A stretch of DNA of 15,693 nucleotides, from NCBI GenBank assembly GCA_050943225.1, contig JBMNOT010000021.1:1-15693 (forward strand), given 5' to 3'. Of the stretch, positions 13,732-15,693 are shown one piece after another. This stretch comes from SZUA-584 sp050943225. Lineage in GTDB: Bacteria; Bacillota; Clostridia; Christensenellales; SZUA-584. The stretch's first letter is position 1. The number at the start of each line of letters is the position of its first letter. The position numbers were made by a program, and so were the translations under genes. The notes under the pieces were generated by a model. That model ran no database searches, was not told the origin of the DNA, and was given only the letters and a program-made list of their open reading frames with translations.

Positions 13732-14247
13732 ATGGAGCGGTCGTGCGTGCAAGTATATACCGGGGACGGCAAGGGCAAGACCACCGCGGCGATGGGTTTG
13801 GCGCTGCGCGCTTTGGGCTGCGGGCTTTGTGTCAAGGTGGTGCAGTTCCTGAAAGGGCGCGATTCCGGCGAGGTGATGATGCTGGAGCATCTGGGCGCTG
13901 AGGTGGTGCGCATTTCGGTTGGCGGCAAGTTTCTTTGGGATATGACTGACGAGGAAAAGGCGGCGCTTAAGGAAAGCGCACAGGCGGTGCTGCCGGTGAT
14001 CCGCGGCTGGCTGGGCAAGGCCGACGTGGTGGTGCTGGACGAGGCGCTGGGCGCGCTGCACGGCGGGCTGTTGTCGCTGGACAACCTTATGGAGATCATC
14101 GACCATCGCGGCGGCACGGAGATCGTGCTGACCGGGCGGGCCGCACCCGCGGAGCTCATTGAGCGGGCAGACCTGGTGACGGAGATGCGGCCGATAAAGC
14201 ACTATATGGACGCGGGCGTGAAGACCCGGAAAGGGATCGAGTTTTGA
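13732..14247 (+). CDS. cobO: corrinoid ATP:Co(I) adenosyltransferase (CobO/BtuR type)
   Basis: This cytosolic enzyme adds the 5'-deoxyadenosyl group from ATP to the cobalt of a reduced corrinoid. The 171-residue protein carries the P-loop variant TGDGKGKTTAAMGLALRA (10-27), then VKVVQFLKG, the DVVVLDEALGAL strand (Walker-B-like) and VLTGRAAP, with the usual MRPIKHYMDAGVKTRKGIEF end, all family hallmarks. The ATG at 13732 is chosen because a purine-rich GGGCGGTGG lies just upstream and the protein then begins a few residues before the P-loop, as in relatives. Its stop overlaps the cobU start by four bases (TTGA), so the two are translationally coupled. It is divergent from walJ. Confidence 0.95.
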   Translation: MERSCVQVYTGDGKGKTTAAMGLALRALGCGLCVKVVQFLKGRDSGEVMMLEHLGAEVVRISVGGKFLWDMTDEEKAALKESAQAVLPVIRGWLGKADVVVLDEALGALHGGLLSLDNLMEIIDHRGGTEIVLTGRAAPAELIERADLVTEMRPIKHYMDAGVKTRKGIEF

Positions 14248-14804
14248 GCGGTGTCGTGCTGATAACGGGCGGTGCGCGCAGCGGCAAGAGCGCGTTCGCG
14301 GAAAAGCTGGCGCGGGAGTCCGGCCTGGCCGTGGGGTATATTGCGACGGCGGCGGCGTCCGACGAGGACATGCGTGCGCGCATTGCGCGGCACAGGGCGC
14401 AGCGCCCGGCGGAATGGGCCACGTTTGAGATCTACCGCGGCTTTGAGTCGCTGGAGTCCGACGCGCGGTTTGACGCGTGCGGGCTGTTTTTGCTGGACTG
14501 CCTGACCACGCTCGCGACCAACCACATGATGGATAGCGGGCTGGATTTTGATACGTGCGACATGGCGGAGGTGGATAAGCTGGAGGCGTCCATCGCGGCG
14601 GAGGTGGACGCGCTGCTGAATATGATGGAGCGGCGCGGCAAGCGCCTTGTCGTGGTGACCAACGAGGTCGGGATGGGGCTGGTGCCGGCGTACCGCATGG
14701 GCAACCTGTTTCGTGATATCGCCGGGCGGCTGAATGCGCACGTGGCGCGCCGTGCGGACGAGATGTGGTGCATGATATCCGGCCTGCCGCTGCGGCTGAA
14801 GTGA
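14244..14804 (+). CDS. cobU: bifunctional adenosylcobinamide kinase/adenosylcobinamide-phosphate guanylyltransferase
   Basis: CobU phosphorylates adenosylcobinamide and then attaches GMP, giving adenosyl-GDP-cobinamide, the activated half for lower-ligand assembly. The 186-residue protein starts VVLITGGARSGKSAFAEKLA, with P-loop GGARSGKS at 9-16. It has YIATA, the RIARHRAQRP-EW segment with the guanylylated-histidine region, LLDCLTTLATN and VVTNEVGMGLVPAYRMGNLF with RDIAGRLN, all in order. The start is TTG at 14244, inside the cobO stop (TTGA overlap), with AAAGGGA about seven bases upstream; no other start fits the P-loop position. Confidence 0.95.
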   Translation: MSGVVLITGGARSGKSAFAEKLARESGLAVGYIATAAASDEDMRARIARHRAQRPAEWATFEIYRGFESLESDARFDACGLFLLDCLTTLATNHMMDSGLDFDTCDMAEVDKLEASIAAEVDALLNMMERRGKRLVVVTNEVGMGLVPAYRMGNLFRDIAGRLNAHVARRADEMWCMISGLPLRLK

Positions 14805-14854
14805 TGCGGATATCCAAATCCTTACACATATATCTCTCATAGAAGGATGACGGG

Positions 14855-15616
14855 ATGAAGAGTTTTGTGATGATGCTGTCGTTTTTCACACGGATACCCG
14901 TGAGGGCGCTGGACAGCATCGATGAGGCGGCGTATAAAAAAGGCATCGTGCACCTGCCGGCTATTGGGCTGATAATTGGCGCCGCGACGGGCGCGGTGAG
15001 CCTGCTGGCCGTGTGGATCGGGCCGTATATCGCGGCATTTCTCACGCTGCTCGTCTATTTTCTGCTGACGGGCGGGCTGCACGCGGACGGGCTGGCCGAT
15101 ACGGTGGATGCTTTCGGCGCGCGGCGGGACCGGGAAAAGACGCTGAAGATATTGAAGGACAGCCACACCGGAGCGTTCGGCGTTTTGGCGCTGGTGATGC
15201 TGGCGGCGGGCGATATTTTGGCGCTGGCCGGGGTAGGCCGGGCCGCGTGGCTGTTTCCCCTGGCCGGGCGGACTGCGGCGCTGCTGACAGGGCGGTGTTT
15301 TAGCTGCGCTCGGCCGGGCGGCCTGGGTCAGTGGTTTGTAGACGGCGTAAAAACTGTACATATTATATATAGCGGGGCGCTGTTTACAGCGGCTGCTGCC
15401 GCAGCGGCGATTGACTATGGTCATATGGCTTTTAACGCGGCGCGGTTCGCCGTTTTGATGGGCGCTTTCTTGCTGGCGGCGGGACTGACGCTGCTGATCG
15501 TGCGCCGGTTTGCCAAACGCATCGGCGGGGTGACGGGCGACATCGTCGGATTTTCCGTTGAAACGTCGCAGCTGGTGTTTCTGATATTCGCTGCATCAGC
15601 CAAGGCGCTGATGTGA
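14855..15616 (+). CDS. cobS: adenosylcobinamide-GDP ribazoletransferase (cobalamin synthase)
   Basis: CobS is an integral membrane enzyme that joins adenosyl-GDP-cobinamide to alpha-ribazole or its phosphate, completing the cobalamin nucleotide loop. The 253-residue protein opens with the typical FFTRIPV, has several hydrophobic spans (about 33-56, 58-72, 107-125, 178-190 and 196-216), and carries the magnesium/diphosphate motif GGLHADGLADTVDAF (73-87), the DSHTGAFG segment (102-109) and the GGVTGDIVGF motif near the end. Its length is normal. AAGGA lies seven bases before ATG 14855. It follows cobU by 50 bases. Its last 80 or so bases are repeated immediately downstream. Confidence 0.95.
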   Translation: MKSFVMMLSFFTRIPVRALDSIDEAAYKKGIVHLPAIGLIIGAATGAVSLLAVWIGPYIAAFLTLLVYFLLTGGLHADGLADTVDAFGARRDREKTLKILKDSHTGAFGVLALVMLAAGDILALAGVGRAAWLFPLAGRTAALLTGRCFSCARPGGLGQWFVDGVKTVHIIYSGALFTAAAAAAAIDYGHMAFNAARFAVLMGAFLLAAGLTLLIVRRFAKRIGGVTGDIVGFSVETSQLVFLIFAASAKALM

Positions 15617-15693
15617 TGACGGGCGACATCGTCGGATTTTCCGTGGAAGCGTCGCAGCTGGTGTTTCTGATAATCGCTGCATCAGCCAAGGCG
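15531..15693 (+). repeat. imperfect tandem duplication of the cobS 3' end
   Basis: Bases 15531-15607 recur at 15617-15693 with 74 of 77 identical, a period of 86 bases. The three changes are T to G (silent in the cobS frame), A to G (Thr to Ala) and T to A (Phe to Ile). The second copy starts right after the cobS stop and is cut by the window end, so its full extent is unknown. Confidence 0.9.
15616..15693 (+). pseudogene. partial open frame in the second copy of the cobS tail
   Basis: An ATG overlapping the cobS stop (TGATG) opens MTGDIVGFSVEASQLVFLII and stays open to the window edge. It encodes the cobS C-terminal GDIVGF region without the rest of the enzyme, so it is probably a non-functional duplicate, although TGATG coupling could allow translation. 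Confidence 0.35.

Noticed and set aside
13708..15045. Long minus-strand open frame spanning cobO and cobU
   Set aside because: Antisense to two coupled, motif-complete cobalamin genes; Pro/Arg/Ser-rich with no recognisable domain.

Overview
The window looks like a piece of a fairly GC-rich Bacillota (Firmicutes) chromosome, most likely class Clostridia. The evidence is gene content: Veg, Noc, a DnaD-type primosome protein, WalJ/YycJ, RlmH and PepF, strong AGGAGG-type ribosome binding sites, and frequent TTG/GTG starts. The genus cannot be read from the sequence. Several genes (noc, rlmH, walJ, murA and the primosome pair) are often found near the replication origin in this phylum. The first 300 bases also hold a small cluster of DnaA-box-like sites, so the segment may be origin-proximal, but this is inference.

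Layout, left to right. (1) 1-525: DnaA-box-like sites, a possible promoter and veg. (2) 491-1516, minus: an unrecognised two-domain protein with a Pro/Glu/Ser/Ala-rich linker, whose 3' end overlaps the 3' end of veg. (3) 1790-2182: rpmE (ribosomal protein L31) with its own promoter and terminator. (4) 2390-4046: a graveyard of broken catabolic genes. It holds a fragment of glutamate dehydrogenase abutting an N-terminally truncated, frameshifted short-chain dehydrogenase (SDR), then a second SDR with a large internal deletion. (5) 4174-5056, minus: an intact sugar-phosphate isomerase/epimerase-like TIM barrel with its terminator, perhaps the survivor of the same decayed sugar-acid locus. (6) 5143-9342, minus: dnaD-like, dnaC/dnaI-like and pepF, closely spaced and reading leftward. 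(7) 9343-11120: a divergent intergenic region with a strong murA promoter and an unusual leader hairpin, then murA. (8) 11117-13608, minus: noc as its own unit, and walJ-rlmH as a second unit, each with a terminator. (9) 13679-15693, plus: cobO-cobU-cobS, followed by a near-perfect tandem duplication of the 3' end of cobS that runs to the window edge.

Functional themes. Replication and chromosome biology: the DnaD-like protein and its AAA+ partner would load the replicative helicase, and Noc would keep division off the nucleoid. Cell wall: MurA makes the first committed step of peptidoglycan synthesis. Translation: L31 and RlmH. Cobalamin: CobO, CobU and CobS adenosylate a corrinoid, activate the aminopropanol arm and join the lower ligand, which is the late or salvage part of the B12 pathway. 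No convincing new defence, mobile or CRISPR-like system was found. The most unusual items are the four-repeat DnaD-like protein, the hairpin between the murA Shine-Dalgarno and its start codon, the cobS tail duplication and the unknown two-domain protein.
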